Origin: Phycisphaerales bacterium
GTDB taxonomy: Bacteria; Planctomycetota; Phycisphaerae; Phycisphaerales; SM1A02
DNA length: 39,165 nt
Assembly: GCA_022446905.1 (NCBI GenBank)
Contig: JAKVBT010000006.1
Coordinates: 1-39,165, forward strand
Direction of reading: 5' to 3'
Shown: piece after piece, positions 14,595-22,913 of the stretch
Position numbering within the stretch: position 1 is the stretch's first letter
How the letters are laid out: each line of letters opens with the position of its first letter
The notes under the pieces: model-generated
What the model was told of the DNA's origin: nothing
The model's database searches: none
The model's input: only the letters and a program-made list of their open reading frames with translations
Translations under genes and position numbers: made by a program

Positions 14595-16127
14595 ATGAGC
14601 GCTACCGAATCACAACCTGCCGCCGAGTCCGATCTGATTGCTGCACGTCGGGCCAAACTGGACCGCTGGCAGAACGAGCTGGGGATCAATCCTTGGGGAA
14701 ATCGCGTTGATGGGCTTTCTACGCTCGCTGAGGCGCGTTCCATGTTTGTCCAAGCCGCATCCGACGCTATGGCTTCGGATGAACCACCAGCGGTTGACCC
14801 ACGTCCCACGGCCATGGTCGCAGGACGGGTCGTGCAGCATCGGGCCATGGGCAAGCTGACCTTCATGGTCCTCCGTGACGAGTCCGGGGATCTTCAGGTC
14901 TCCGTCTCCAAAGCCGATCTGCCGATTGAGGCATTCAAACTTGCGGCGAAGGTCGATTATGGAGATATCGTCGTTGCATCAGGGCCTGTTGGACAGACTC
15001 GCAAGGGAGAGATCTGTATTTGGGCCAATCGATTTGAAGTGCATTGCAAGTCGCTTGCTCCACCGCCAGAGAAATATCACGGCCTGACAGATGCTGAAGC
15101 ACGCTCGCGCAGGCGATATGTCGATATGTACGTCAATCCCGAAACCATGGAGAGGTTCCACGCACGGAGTCGGTTGGTTTCTTTGACAAGGCGATTCATG
15201 GAGGGGCGTCAGTTTCTCGAAGTTGAGACGCCGATGATGCAACCCGTTGCTGGTGGGGCTGCAGCAAGGCCATTTGCGACACATCACAATGCCCTTGATC
15301 TACCGCTGTTTATGCGAATTGCTCCAGAGCTGTATCTCAAGAGGCTGCTGGTTGGTGGCATGCGTCGTGTCTTTGAAATCAACCGCAATTTTCGTAATGA
15401 GGGTGTCAGTCGTCGACACAATCCAGAATTCACCATGATGGAGGTGTATGAGGCATTCGGTGATTGTGAGTCCATGCTTGAACTCACAGAGTCGTTGCTT
15501 CGGACGTTGGCCAACGAGGTGTGTGAAGACGGTGCAGTCGTCCATTTCGGCGAACATGCCATTGACTATGGCACTGCATTTGATCGTGTTTCGTATGGGG
15601 CGCTTTTCGAGCAAGCTCATGGCGTATCAATGCATGATGAATCTGCTGTGCGTGCGCTAGCACAATCCAAGGGATTGGAGGACGCCAAGACAAGAGATCA
15701 TTGGCTGCTAGTCGAGTCGCTTTTTGATGAGGCGGAAGACAGCATTGACCCAACTCGTCCCACTTTTGTCGTTGATTTTCCTGCCGTGATTTCTCCTCTG
15801 TCGCGTCCAAAGTCTGACCAGCCTGAACTGGCTTGGCGGAGTGAGCTCTTTATTGCTGGCATGGAGATAGCCAACGCCTATACCGAACTCAATGATCCAG
15901 ACCTGCAGCGTGCACGCTTTACCGAACAATTGTCTGGTTTGAAGGACGAGGATGCCTCCTTCCGGTCACTAGACGAGGACTTCCTTGATGCTTTGCAAGT
16001 AGGTATGCCGCCAGCCGGTGGGCTTGGTGTAGGTATTGACCGTGTCATCATGTTGATGACCGGGAGCGAGAGCATTCGTGATGTGATTCTGTTTCCCTTA
16101 CTGCGTCCAGAGGGTGGCAACGCATGA
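14595..16127 (+). CDS. lysS: Lysyl-tRNA synthetase, class II
   Basis: Charges tRNA-Lys in the cytoplasm. The 510-residue protein has an N-terminal OB-fold anticodon-binding domain (about residues 75-170, with AGRVVQHRAMGKLTFMVLRD). The class II catalytic core follows, with motif 1 around FLEVETPMMQPVAGGAAARPF, motif 2 in FEINRNFRNEGVSRRHNPEFT and motif 3 GLGVGIDRVIMLMTG. Length is normal. Its stop overlaps the next start as ATGA, so it leads an operon of a transglutaminase-like gene, nnrD and a YhaM-like gene. It appears leaderless (TATCGT 6 nt before ATG, no ribosome site). Confidence 0.97.
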   Translation: MSATESQPAAESDLIAARRAKLDRWQNELGINPWGNRVDGLSTLAEARSMFVQAASDAMASDEPPAVDPRPTAMVAGRVVQHRAMGKLTFMVLRDESGDLQVSVSKADLPIEAFKLAAKVDYGDIVVASGPVGQTRKGEICIWANRFEVHCKSLAPPPEKYHGLTDAEARSRRRYVDMYVNPETMERFHARSRLVSLTRRFMEGRQFLEVETPMMQPVAGGAAARPFATHHNALDLPLFMRIAPELYLKRLLVGGMRRVFEINRNFRNEGVSRRHNPEFTMMEVYEAFGDCESMLELTESLLRTLANEVCEDGAVVHFGEHAIDYGTAFDRVSYGALFEQAHGVSMHDESAVRALAQSKGLEDAKTRDHWLLVESLFDEAEDSIDPTRPTFVVDFPAVISPLSRPKSDQPELAWRSELFIAGMEIANAYTELNDPDLQRARFTEQLSGLKDEDASFRSLDEDFLDALQVGMPPAGGLGVGIDRVIMLMTGSESIRDVILFPLLRPEGGNA

Positions 16128-17569
16128 TTCGCATGTGGATCTTGATGGTGACAGTGCTGACTGCGACGACGACAGCTGTTGCAGATGTACAAGAGTGGTT
16201 TCAAATCACCCTGAACAGCACGCCAGCGGGCTGGCAGCATGTGGTGGAGTCCGCATCAGGCGATCTTCGCACTCATGCAAATGTCGAGGAGATGCGTCTG
16301 GCTCGCGCTGGAACGGAAGTCAAAATTCGTTCAAGCACCGTTTGGGTCGATCGTGCCAATGGCACACCGGTCTCCATGACTTGGAAGCAAGAACTTGGCG
16401 GCCAACCGGTGGAAACAACGTGGACCTTTGAAACGGATTCGGTCAATGTGCGGGTCCAACAAGGCACTCGTACATCAGTGAGTCAGCAGCCTGCACCAGA
16501 AGGCATTTGGTTGACGCCACTGGCCGCCCGAGATTTCCTCAAACAGCGATCAGAGGCGGGTGCCAATGAGATTGTCTATCGCACGATCATGCCCGATCTC
16601 GGATTGTTGCCAGTCATGCAGACGTGGAAGCGAGTCGGTCCTAGCGTTCTGAATATTCTTGGTCGGCCACGTCCAGTGACAGAATGGTCAGTGACTACCG
16701 CGGGACTGCCAGTAGAAATGTCAGTATGGATCTCCAAGGACTGGCGCAATGTGCGGACCACAATGAAGGCGGCATTTGGCAACATTTGCTCAACGATGAC
16801 TGATCAGACGACGGCACAGTCATTGCATGCCGGCCCTGTGCCAGAACTCTTTGTTTCACTCTTTGTTCAGCCAACGGGAACCATCAAGGATCTTGCAAAA
16901 GCTGATCGTGCGCAAATGAAGTTGACTACTGTTGATGGAGAGGCGCTTCGACTTCCAAGTGCCGGTGGCCAGAGCGTTGTGAACGAAGCCGATGGTCAGT
17001 TGACAATTGAGGTTGCTGCCGAGGGGTCTTCCGAGGCGACACCAGCCGAGTTGGAGGATCCGTCGTATCGGGCGGCCTCGGGGATGATCAACAGTGATGA
17101 TGAGGCTATTCAGAAGTTGCGTGATGTTGCACTGAAGCCGATGTCGGCTGATGCTACTGATGCGCTGAAAGCTGAAACACTCCGCCGATACGTCACCTCG
17201 TACATCACATCAAAGGGGTTGTCGACAGCGTTTGCCACCGCATCAGATGCAGCGCGAACACGAGCAGGTGATTGCAGCGAACACGGGGTGTTGTTGGCAG
17301 CGATGCTCCGCAGCGCTGGGATTCCATCTCGTGTTGCATCTGGGCTGGTCTATATGGATCAGATCAACGCGTTTGGCTGGCATATGTGGACACAGGGGCT
17401 TATCGATGGACGTTGGGTTGATCTCGACGCAACAATGCCCAGAGCATTTTCGCCAGGTCATGTGCTGGTGGCAACATCCGCTATGAGTGATGGCGACGGC
17501 CAGCGGGAGTTGGTTGGCCTGATTGGTTTGCTTGGAAATCTCAATATCGAGATTGTTCAGGTGGATTGA
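16124..17569 (+). CDS. Exported transglutaminase-like domain protein
   Basis: A 481-residue protein with a signal peptide (MIRMWILMVTVLTATTTAVADV), a long N-terminal beta-rich region without a recognised family, and a C-terminal transglutaminase-like domain. The papain-like triad is visible as C384 in RAGDCSEHGVLLAAMLR, H420 in GWHMW and D435 in WVDLDATMP. In bacteria such domains are usually cysteine proteases or amidases rather than cross-linking enzymes; the periplasmic substrate here is unknown. The ATG overlaps the lysS stop (ATGA) and the stop overlaps nnrD (TGATG), so it is translated within the lysS operon, though no functional link to lysS is evident. Confidence 0.85.
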   Translation: MIRMWILMVTVLTATTTAVADVQEWFQITLNSTPAGWQHVVESASGDLRTHANVEEMRLARAGTEVKIRSSTVWVDRANGTPVSMTWKQELGGQPVETTWTFETDSVNVRVQQGTRTSVSQQPAPEGIWLTPLAARDFLKQRSEAGANEIVYRTIMPDLGLLPVMQTWKRVGPSVLNILGRPRPVTEWSVTTAGLPVEMSVWISKDWRNVRTTMKAAFGNICSTMTDQTTAQSLHAGPVPELFVSLFVQPTGTIKDLAKADRAQMKLTTVDGEALRLPSAGGQSVVNEADGQLTIEVAAEGSSEATPAELEDPSYRAASGMINSDDEAIQKLRDVALKPMSADATDALKAETLRRYVTSYITSKGLSTAFATASDAARTRAGDCSEHGVLLAAMLRSAGIPSRVASGLVYMDQINAFGWHMWTQGLIDGRWVDLDATMPRAFSPGHVLVATSAMSDGDGQRELVGLIGLLGNLNIEIVQVD

Positions 17570-18459
17570 TGCAGCCTGCGCCGCTGCCTCCGAGACCGCA
17601 CGATGCACACAAGGGCGTGTTCGGCACTGTCGGCATCATCGGAGGTCGGTGGACTGAGACCGAAATCATGCTTGGGGCGCCCGCACTGGCAGCTCGCGCT
17701 GCATTCCGAAGTGGTTGTGGTCGCGTCATTGTGGTCGGCCCAGCTGCCGTGGTATCTCCATGTCTGCAGATGTGTTCATCTGCAACAGGAGTCGTTCTGC
17801 CACTGAATGACGAGGCTGAGATCGAGGCTGACCGGGCTCTTGGTCAGATCCGGCAATGGGACACATCGGTGCACGCATGGGCCATTGGACCTGGCTTAGG
17901 TGCGCCATCTTGGGGGTGTGCGATCGTTCGGGATCTTTTTATGCAGAGTGGCCCACCATTGGTGCTGGATGCGGATGGGCTTGGTTTTCTGACAACCATG
18001 GATCCACAAATGGTTGGCGAGTCGTGCCGTTCATGCATCCTGACGCCACACCCAGGTGAGTTTGATCGACTTGCGCAGGCATGGTCACTGCCCGTCTGTG
18101 GGACCAATCCAGGCAGTCGGATCGAAGCGGCGACTGCACTGGCTGTCGCATGCGGTTCGGTGGTTGTTCTCAAGGGCCACCGTACGGTGGTTGCAGATGG
18201 GCATGGCGACCACTGGGTATGTGATGCTGGTGGTCCGGAATTGGCCAGTGGTGGAACTGGTGATGTTTTGGCTGGTGTGATCGCAAGCCTCATTGCTCAA
18301 GGCGTTCCAGCAGAGTTGGCAGATACAGTCTGTCTTGGCGTTGATTTGCATGCGGCAGCGGGTGCATTCTGGCGATCGCAGCATGGGGATCGGGGGATTT
18401 TGGCCATGGAGTTGGCAGATGTAATGCCCGAAGTCATCCAGCAACGAAGTAGGCTGTAA
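17569..18459 (+). CDS. nnrD: ADP-dependent NAD(P)H-hydrate dehydratase
   Basis: Repairs damaged nicotinamide cofactors by dehydrating S-NAD(P)H hydrate at the expense of ADP. The 296-residue protein is the YjeF C-terminal (ribokinase-like) domain alone. Visible landmarks are KGVFGTVGIIGG, IGPGLG, VLDADGL, LTPHPGEF, VVLKGHRTVV and the catalytic anion-hole block ELASGGTGDVLAGV. No NnrE epimerase domain is fused, unlike the two-domain E. coli protein. ATG 17569 overlaps the preceding stop (TGATG), which fixes the start. Confidence 0.93.
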   Translation: MQPAPLPPRPHDAHKGVFGTVGIIGGRWTETEIMLGAPALAARAAFRSGCGRVIVVGPAAVVSPCLQMCSSATGVVLPLNDEAEIEADRALGQIRQWDTSVHAWAIGPGLGAPSWGCAIVRDLFMQSGPPLVLDADGLGFLTTMDPQMVGESCRSCILTPHPGEFDRLAQAWSLPVCGTNPGSRIEAATALAVACGSVVVLKGHRTVVADGHGDHWVCDAGGPELASGGTGDVLAGVIASLIAQGVPAELADTVCLGVDLHAAAGAFWRSQHGDRGILAMELADVMPEVIQQRSRL

Positions 18460-18461
18460 CT

Positions 18462-19343
18462 ATGTCAGAGGTTGTATTGCAAGCGGGGGACACGATTCGC
18501 AGCGAACTCTTTCTGCTGATTAATCCGCAGATGGGTACGAGTCGGGGTGGTGCGCCCTACTTGCGCTGTTTGCTTGGGAACCGAGCAGGCCGTGCAGCAG
18601 GCCGCTGCTGGTCCTTTGATGCTGCTCGAATGCAATTGCTTGAAGATGCGCCGGTGGTGCGTGTTGATGGTGAGGTGGTGGAGTGGCAAGGCAAGCCACA
18701 GATCAATATTGAGTCGGTTGAGGCTGTTGAAGCCGATGCAGAGACGCTGGCCTCACTGCTGCCGCAGACTTCAGGCAATGTGCCAACCATGTTTCGACAG
18801 GTGCGATCTCTGTTGGACACGATCACTGAGCCGACACTGAAGGCGCTGGCTGAAGCATTCTTGGATGATCAGCCACTGATGGATCGATTTTGCCAGTCCC
18901 CGGCCGGTGTCAGCATGCACCACGCCTGTATTGGAGGATTGCTCGAACACACGCTGTCGGTCATGCAACTGGCTGCAGCGACGGTTGAGCACTATCAGTC
19001 CAGTGACACGCCCTTACAAGGCGATCTTCTATTGATGGGTGCCTTTGTGCATGATTTGGGCAAGACCGACGAGCTCGATTGGTCCCGGGGCTTTACGTAC
19101 ACGACTGATGGCAAACTTGTTGGTCATATTGTGCGTGGCTCGATCATGATTGAAGACAAGGCAGGGGAGGTCGCCATGACTGGTGGCGAGATTGATGAGG
19201 ACATCGTTCGTCATTTACAGCATTTGGTGCTCAGCCATCATGAGCGGCCTGAATACGGCGCCGCCCGTGAGCCTTCAACTCCCGAGGCCCACACATTGGC
19301 CATGTTGGATCGGCTTGATGCGACCCTCCACCTGAACCGCTGA
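18462..19343 (+). CDS. YhaM-like OB-fold/HD-domain 3'-5' exoribonuclease
   Basis: A 293-residue protein with an N-terminal OB-fold-like region (about 1-95, including RCLLGNRAGRAAGRCW) and an HD metal-dependent phosphohydrolase domain. HD motif residues are visible in HHACIGGLLEHTLSV, GAFVHDLGKTDEL, GHIVRG and LVLSHHE. This arrangement is that of YhaM/CBF1, which trims RNA and single-stranded DNA from the 3' end. It follows nnrD after 2 nt. A hexamer TAGGCT (18450-18455) lies 6 nt before the ATG and could be an extra leaderless promoter, but it overlaps nnrD codons and may be chance. Confidence 0.85.
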   Translation: MSEVVLQAGDTIRSELFLLINPQMGTSRGGAPYLRCLLGNRAGRAAGRCWSFDAARMQLLEDAPVVRVDGEVVEWQGKPQINIESVEAVEADAETLASLLPQTSGNVPTMFRQVRSLLDTITEPTLKALAEAFLDDQPLMDRFCQSPAGVSMHHACIGGLLEHTLSVMQLAAATVEHYQSSDTPLQGDLLLMGAFVHDLGKTDELDWSRGFTYTTDGKLVGHIVRGSIMIEDKAGEVAMTGGEIDEDIVRHLQHLVLSHHERPEYGAAREPSTPEAHTLAMLDRLDATLHLNR

Positions 19344-19414
19344 TCGCGGCCACGGAGACAAGCCGAGCGAGTGATGCGTTGAGCTGAGATGTCACTCAAT
19401 TCTGTGTGAAGTCA

Positions 19415-19444
19415 TTGAGCCTTTGGCTCGGTCGACTCTAGAAT
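19415..19444 (+). promoter_or_regulatory. Promoter of the 19451 glycosyltransferase gene
   Basis: TTGAGC (19415-19420), an 18-nt spacer, and TAGAAT (19439-19444), followed by six bases and ATG 19451. This is the best -35/-10 pair among the short-leader promoters of the window and predicts transcription starting at the start codon. A GAGCC/GGCTC inverted repeat overlaps the -35. Confidence 0.6.
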
Positions 19445-19450
19445 GCGGCG

Positions 19451-20176
19451 ATGCGCGGTCCACGCACACTGCTCGGCATTCCCGTTTTCAATGAAGCAGC
19501 ATCTGTGGATGCTGTCTTGACTGAGGTTCTTGGATATACCAGCGAAGTGCTGGTTATTGATGATGGGTCGACCGATGCCACGCCAAGGCTACTGGCATCG
19601 CATCCAGTTGAGGTCATTCGTCATGCGAACAATCGTGGCTATGGCCGATCCATGCAGGACATGTTGCGGTGGGCGGCGGTCGATGGCTATGACTGGTTGA
19701 TCACAATGGATTGCGATCGTCAGCACGAGCCCGCGTCCATACCAGCATTCACGCGTGCGATTCTCGATGATGATGCGGACGTCATTTCTGGCAGTCGATA
19801 TCTCGCGGAGTGTGCCGATCAAGATGCGCCGCCGCCAGACCGTCGTGAAATCAATTCTGAATTGACCGCACTTCTGAACGAGCGTCTGAATCTTTGTATC
19901 ACGGATGCCTTTTGTGGGTTCAAGGCGTATCGCGTACAAAATTGTGCCGAACTGCGTTTGGATGTTGATGGTTATGACTTCCCCATGCAGTTTTGGGCGG
20001 AGGCCTATTGTGCGGGTCTACGTATTCGTGAGTTACCTGTGCGTTTGATCTACACAGATCAGTCACGCAGTTTTGGCGGTCCGTTAGATGATCCAGTGCA
20101 CCGCAGACAGGTTTATCACGCCACACTGGAGAAAGCGTTGCAACGCTGTCAGCCGGAAGCCCCGTGCTGTGGATGA
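19451..20176 (+). CDS. Glycosyltransferase family 2 (dolichyl-phosphate-mannose-synthase-like)
   Basis: A 241-residue GT-A fold enzyme. Landmarks are GIPVFNEAASV near the start, VIDDGSTD (35-42), the metal-binding D87-C-D89 in ITMDCDRQHEP, SGSRY (113-117) and the later DAFCGFKAYR and DFPMQFWAEA blocks. These are typical of DPM1/GT2 enzymes that transfer a sugar from a nucleotide donor to a polyprenyl phosphate or lipid. No C-terminal membrane anchor is visible. The donor is not determined; GDP-mannose is possible given manA in the window. The gene overlaps the next by 8 bases. Confidence 0.88.
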   Translation: MRGPRTLLGIPVFNEAASVDAVLTEVLGYTSEVLVIDDGSTDATPRLLASHPVEVIRHANNRGYGRSMQDMLRWAAVDGYDWLITMDCDRQHEPASIPAFTRAILDDDADVISGSRYLAECADQDAPPPDRREINSELTALLNERLNLCITDAFCGFKAYRVQNCAELRLDVDGYDFPMQFWAEAYCAGLRIRELPVRLIYTDQSRSFGGPLDDPVHRRQVYHATLEKALQRCQPEAPCCG

Positions 20177-21485
20177 ACTTTGCCTCGAACCAGATCTTTG
20201 GATACCACGAACATCGCCGCTGGATCCCATCATTCAGGACGCCAGGCGCTTCTATGGCTTGCCCGATGACAGTCCCGTAGTGGTTACTGGTCACCAACCT
20301 GTGCCACCTCATCCAGGGATACTGACCAAGTACATCGCAGCAGAGGCTTGGGCCCGCTTACACGATGCGTTGACAGTTCATTTGGTCATCGACACAGGAC
20401 TTGAGCCGGTGGCCTGCCTGGATATGCCCATCGGTGAACCGCCTGCTGGTATCGAGGTCTTCACGGACACCTTGGCGGATGAGTCCTCTGGACCCTTGAT
20501 GTGTCGTATGCCAGCGACACCTCGGTCCATTGCGCAGGTGTCATCACCTGCGTCAGTGGCAGCAGGTGTGTCGCGGCTCGTGCATGCTTGGCAACAGGCA
20601 CCCCGAGAGGATGCTGCGGCGCAAGCGTGGTCGGTCGTGCAGGATGTGATGTCGCCATGGGTAGCGAAGGCTCCGGTCATATTTGCATCCCAGTTGATCG
20701 AGAGTCCAGTTGGTGCCCTCTGGGTTGAAGCGATGCGATCTGATGCATGCGGATGTGTTGATGCATACAACAGGGCTGCCCGCGCCTTTCCAGAGGCCCG
20801 AATTGCGCCTCTAGCCCCTGGAGATGATCCCGAACTGCCACTCTGGGTTATTGATGGAGCGAACCGACGTCCAGCCTACGCCAGTGATCTGAGTCAGCGG
20901 CATCGATTGGTGCCGCGTGCATTGTTGACCACCGCCATCGTGCGTTCCATGGTGGATCTGTTCGTGCATGGGACCGGGGGTATGCGCTATGAACAAGTGA
21001 TGGAGGCGTGGCTGGCATTGTGGCGGCCCACGCCGCTGGCCCCGAAGGTACTGGCGACCGCTTCGTGTCGTTTGCCGCTTGGTGACGCGGCGGACTTTGC
21101 TGCAGCGCGACAACATGCACTCGCGGCCAATCGTCAAGCGCAACATGATCCGGATGCCCGTGGGCCTGGACTTTCCGCATCTAAGCAGCGCCTCTTGGAA
21201 GAGGTTGGTCGGCATGATCGTGGAACCCCAGGTCGCCGTGCTGCCTATGAAGCTTTGCAGGCCTATGTGCAGGATCGTCGCGAGGACCATGGAGGGAGCG
21301 CCATTGAACTTGCGGCTATTGACCGTTCAGCTGCGATTGCTGCTCGACGTGATTGGCCAGCCGTTTTTCATGACACGACCGCTATAGACCATCTTGCACA
21401 GGTGATCCGCGGCTGCTTTAGCGCAGTTTCAATCCCGCATCTGTCCAAATCCGTGCAACCGTCTCATCGTCCACAGTGTCAATGA
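20169..21485 (+). CDS. Unrecognised protein, possible distant BshC-like similarity
   Basis: A 438-residue cytoplasmic-looking protein. GTG 20169 is chosen as start because upstream in-frame sequence overlaps the GT2 gene, and GGAAG lies 9 nt upstream. The only suggestive block is VVVTGHQPVPPHPGILTKYIAAEA followed by TVHLVIDTG. This recalls the VVTGQQxGxxxGPxYTxxK segment of the bacillithiol ligase BshC, but the protein is about 100 residues shorter and I could not follow the rest of that family. Overlap with the GT2 gene suggests co-translation. The last 68 bases overlap the end of the opposite-strand gene. Function unknown. Confidence 0.6.
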   Translation: MDELCLEPDLWIPRTSPLDPIIQDARRFYGLPDDSPVVVTGHQPVPPHPGILTKYIAAEAWARLHDALTVHLVIDTGLEPVACLDMPIGEPPAGIEVFTDTLADESSGPLMCRMPATPRSIAQVSSPASVAAGVSRLVHAWQQAPREDAAAQAWSVVQDVMSPWVAKAPVIFASQLIESPVGALWVEAMRSDACGCVDAYNRAARAFPEARIAPLAPGDDPELPLWVIDGANRRPAYASDLSQRHRLVPRALLTTAIVRSMVDLFVHGTGGMRYEQVMEAWLALWRPTPLAPKVLATASCRLPLGDAADFAAARQHALAANRQAQHDPDARGPGLSASKQRLLEEVGRHDRGTPGRRAAYEALQAYVQDRREDHGGSAIELAAIDRSAAIAARRDWPAVFHDTTAIDHLAQVIRGCFSAVSIPHLSKSVQPSHRPQCQ

Positions 21486-22728
21486 GCGTTCCGTCCGGGC
21501 GGCTGGCCCGGACCAATTGGCCACGGCGATTACTCTTGAGCAAGGTGGGTAATCCATCGAGTCCACTCCACGAAAAGTGGACGCCATCGGCGATTTGATC
21601 CCGACGTGTGGTCATCCTTGGGATCAGGCTGCTGGTGTCCCAGGTCCGCCATGCAATCAGTTCGGTACCAAGTGGCCTCGTTGCTGGGACGAGCCAACGC
21701 AGCCCTCGTGGAAGCCATTCATCGGAGACCACATAGGTCCAGTCATCCCGAGCACCTGTTCGTTGGTCCGAGCGAATGACCAATAATTGGCCCTGGGGTT
21801 GCCCAAGGCCAGGGGCCGTTCTGAAGCCCAGTTCTGTGTTCGTCCATCGTTGGTCTCTTTTTCGCTCGGTGGCTTGGTCCGCCCAGATTTCCTCGCTGAG
21901 GTCCAAACTGACCCAACTCCGCTCCGCCCGATCGACGTAATGCTCCGCATCTGCATCCATGACAAAGCGGAGGTGAGTAGTGACAATCAGCCCCTGCTCA
22001 CGATCGGAGGACTGCCACGCTTCCGGTGGTCCTTGTGTCCCAGCGACCTCACCACGGGGTCCGATGTGGGCTTCAAGGGTGCCATAGGCGACTTCAGATG
22101 GATCAGGACCGGTGCGATGGACTCGGAGGACCTGCCGCGTTCCTCCAAGTGACCGAAGTGCTTGTTCATCAATGGCTTGCAGCCAGGCCACGCCACGTCT
22201 CAGGGCGGCTTGGGTTGGCCCTGTGCTGCTGGGATCATCGCGAAGCCGTATCGATGCAAAGGATTGATCAATAAGAGGTTGTATTGAATCAAGGGCATCA
22301 GGGGTGGTCACTGCTGAGCAGATGGCCACCCGTCCAAGGATTTGCGGAATCACCAGATAGCCCAAAGCGAGGGGTTGCCCATTGGGGCCTTCACGCAGCA
22401 GCCATAGCCGCTCAGCGGGCCGGCCATCCACCAGCGTAGGGCCTCGGTCGATCAGGCGATCGGTTGTCGTCATGCTTGCGCGGCGGTCCAGAATTGCTGC
22501 TGGATCAGCGTTTTCAGTCGCAAGAGACTCGATCCGAAGGCTCCAAGCCGGGCTGGCCTGTCCATCACGGATCAGAAAGTGCTCTCCACCATCGCCGGGG
22601 CGATGCACCATTTGAGCCCCGGCAGGCAGTGTGATATCCAGGCCGAGTTCATCACTTCGAAGCAGATTTTGAGGGCTGGCCCAAATGGCGAGCATCAACG
22701 TGAGCAGGGCGGTCATGAGCATCTCCAT
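21418..22728 (-). CDS. Secreted hypothetical protein
   Basis: A protein of about 436 residues with a hydrophobic N-terminus (MEMLMTALLTLMLAIWASPQ) that looks like a signal peptide, followed by a mixed alpha/beta hydrophilic body with many Trp and Arg residues and no recognised domain. Several starts are possible: GTG 22776, ATG 22728, and ATG 22716, the last having GGAG 6 nt upstream. 22728 is given as a middle choice. A minus-strand CTGTCA-N17-TATTCT (22784-22756) could drive it, back to back with the ribosomal promoter. Position next to the S10 operon probably carries no functional meaning. Confidence 0.65.
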   Translation of the reverse strand: MEMLMTALLTLMLAIWASPQNLLRSDELGLDITLPAGAQMVHRPGDGGEHFLIRDGQASPAWSLRIESLATENADPAAILDRRASMTTTDRLIDRGPTLVDGRPAERLWLLREGPNGQPLALGYLVIPQILGRVAICSAVTTPDALDSIQPLIDQSFASIRLRDDPSSTGPTQAALRRGVAWLQAIDEQALRSLGGTRQVLRVHRTGPDPSEVAYGTLEAHIGPRGEVAGTQGPPEAWQSSDREQGLIVTTHLRFVMDADAEHYVDRAERSWVSLDLSEEIWADQATERKRDQRWTNTELGFRTAPGLGQPQGQLLVIRSDQRTGARDDWTYVVSDEWLPRGLRWLVPATRPLGTELIAWRTWDTSSLIPRMTTRRDQIADGVHFSWSGLDGLPTLLKSNRRGQLVRASRPDGTLIDTVDDETVARIWTDAGLKLR

Positions 22729-22777
22729 CGAGCGGTCGAGACATTGAGAATTCGCAGAATACGCCCCTCTGGTCACC

Positions 22778-22805
22778 TTGACAGGGGCTCAGGGTGCTCT
22801 ATCAT
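22778..22805 (+). promoter_or_regulatory. Promoter of the S10-spc-alpha operon
   Basis: A perfect -35 TTGACA (22778-22783), a 16-nt spacer and -10 TATCAT (22800-22805). Transcription would start near 22812, giving a leader of about 100 nt before rpsJ. It is the strongest promoter match in the window, as expected for ribosomal protein genes. Confidence 0.7.
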
Positions 22806-22813
22806 CGTCGGTT

Positions 22814-22896
22814 CGCGCCCAGTTTCCGCCGTGAACGGGCGTGACTGTTGTTTCAGCACGGTGCTGAACCTGGTTTCTTGATGGGGCGTGTCGCCC
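22814..22896 (+). promoter_or_regulatory. Structured leader upstream of rpsJ
   Basis: Three possible stems are seen. CGCCC (22816-22820) pairs with GGGCG (22837-22841), extendable by a G-T and a C-G pair. TTCAGCAC (22852-22859) is complementary to GTGCTGAA (22861-22868). GGGCG (22884-22888) pairs with CGCCC (22892-22896) just before the ribosome site. This could be an autoregulatory leader of the S10 operon, where L4 acts in some bacteria; the ligand here is unknown. Confidence 0.45.
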
Positions 22897-22913
22897 TGTG
22901 AAGTGAGTTCTTC

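Noticed and set aside
16124-17569. Functional link between lysS and the transglutaminase-like gene (for example lysine cross-linking)
   Set aside because: Only the 4-base overlap supports it; such bacterial domains are usually proteases, and the protein is exported whereas LysRS is cytoplasmic.
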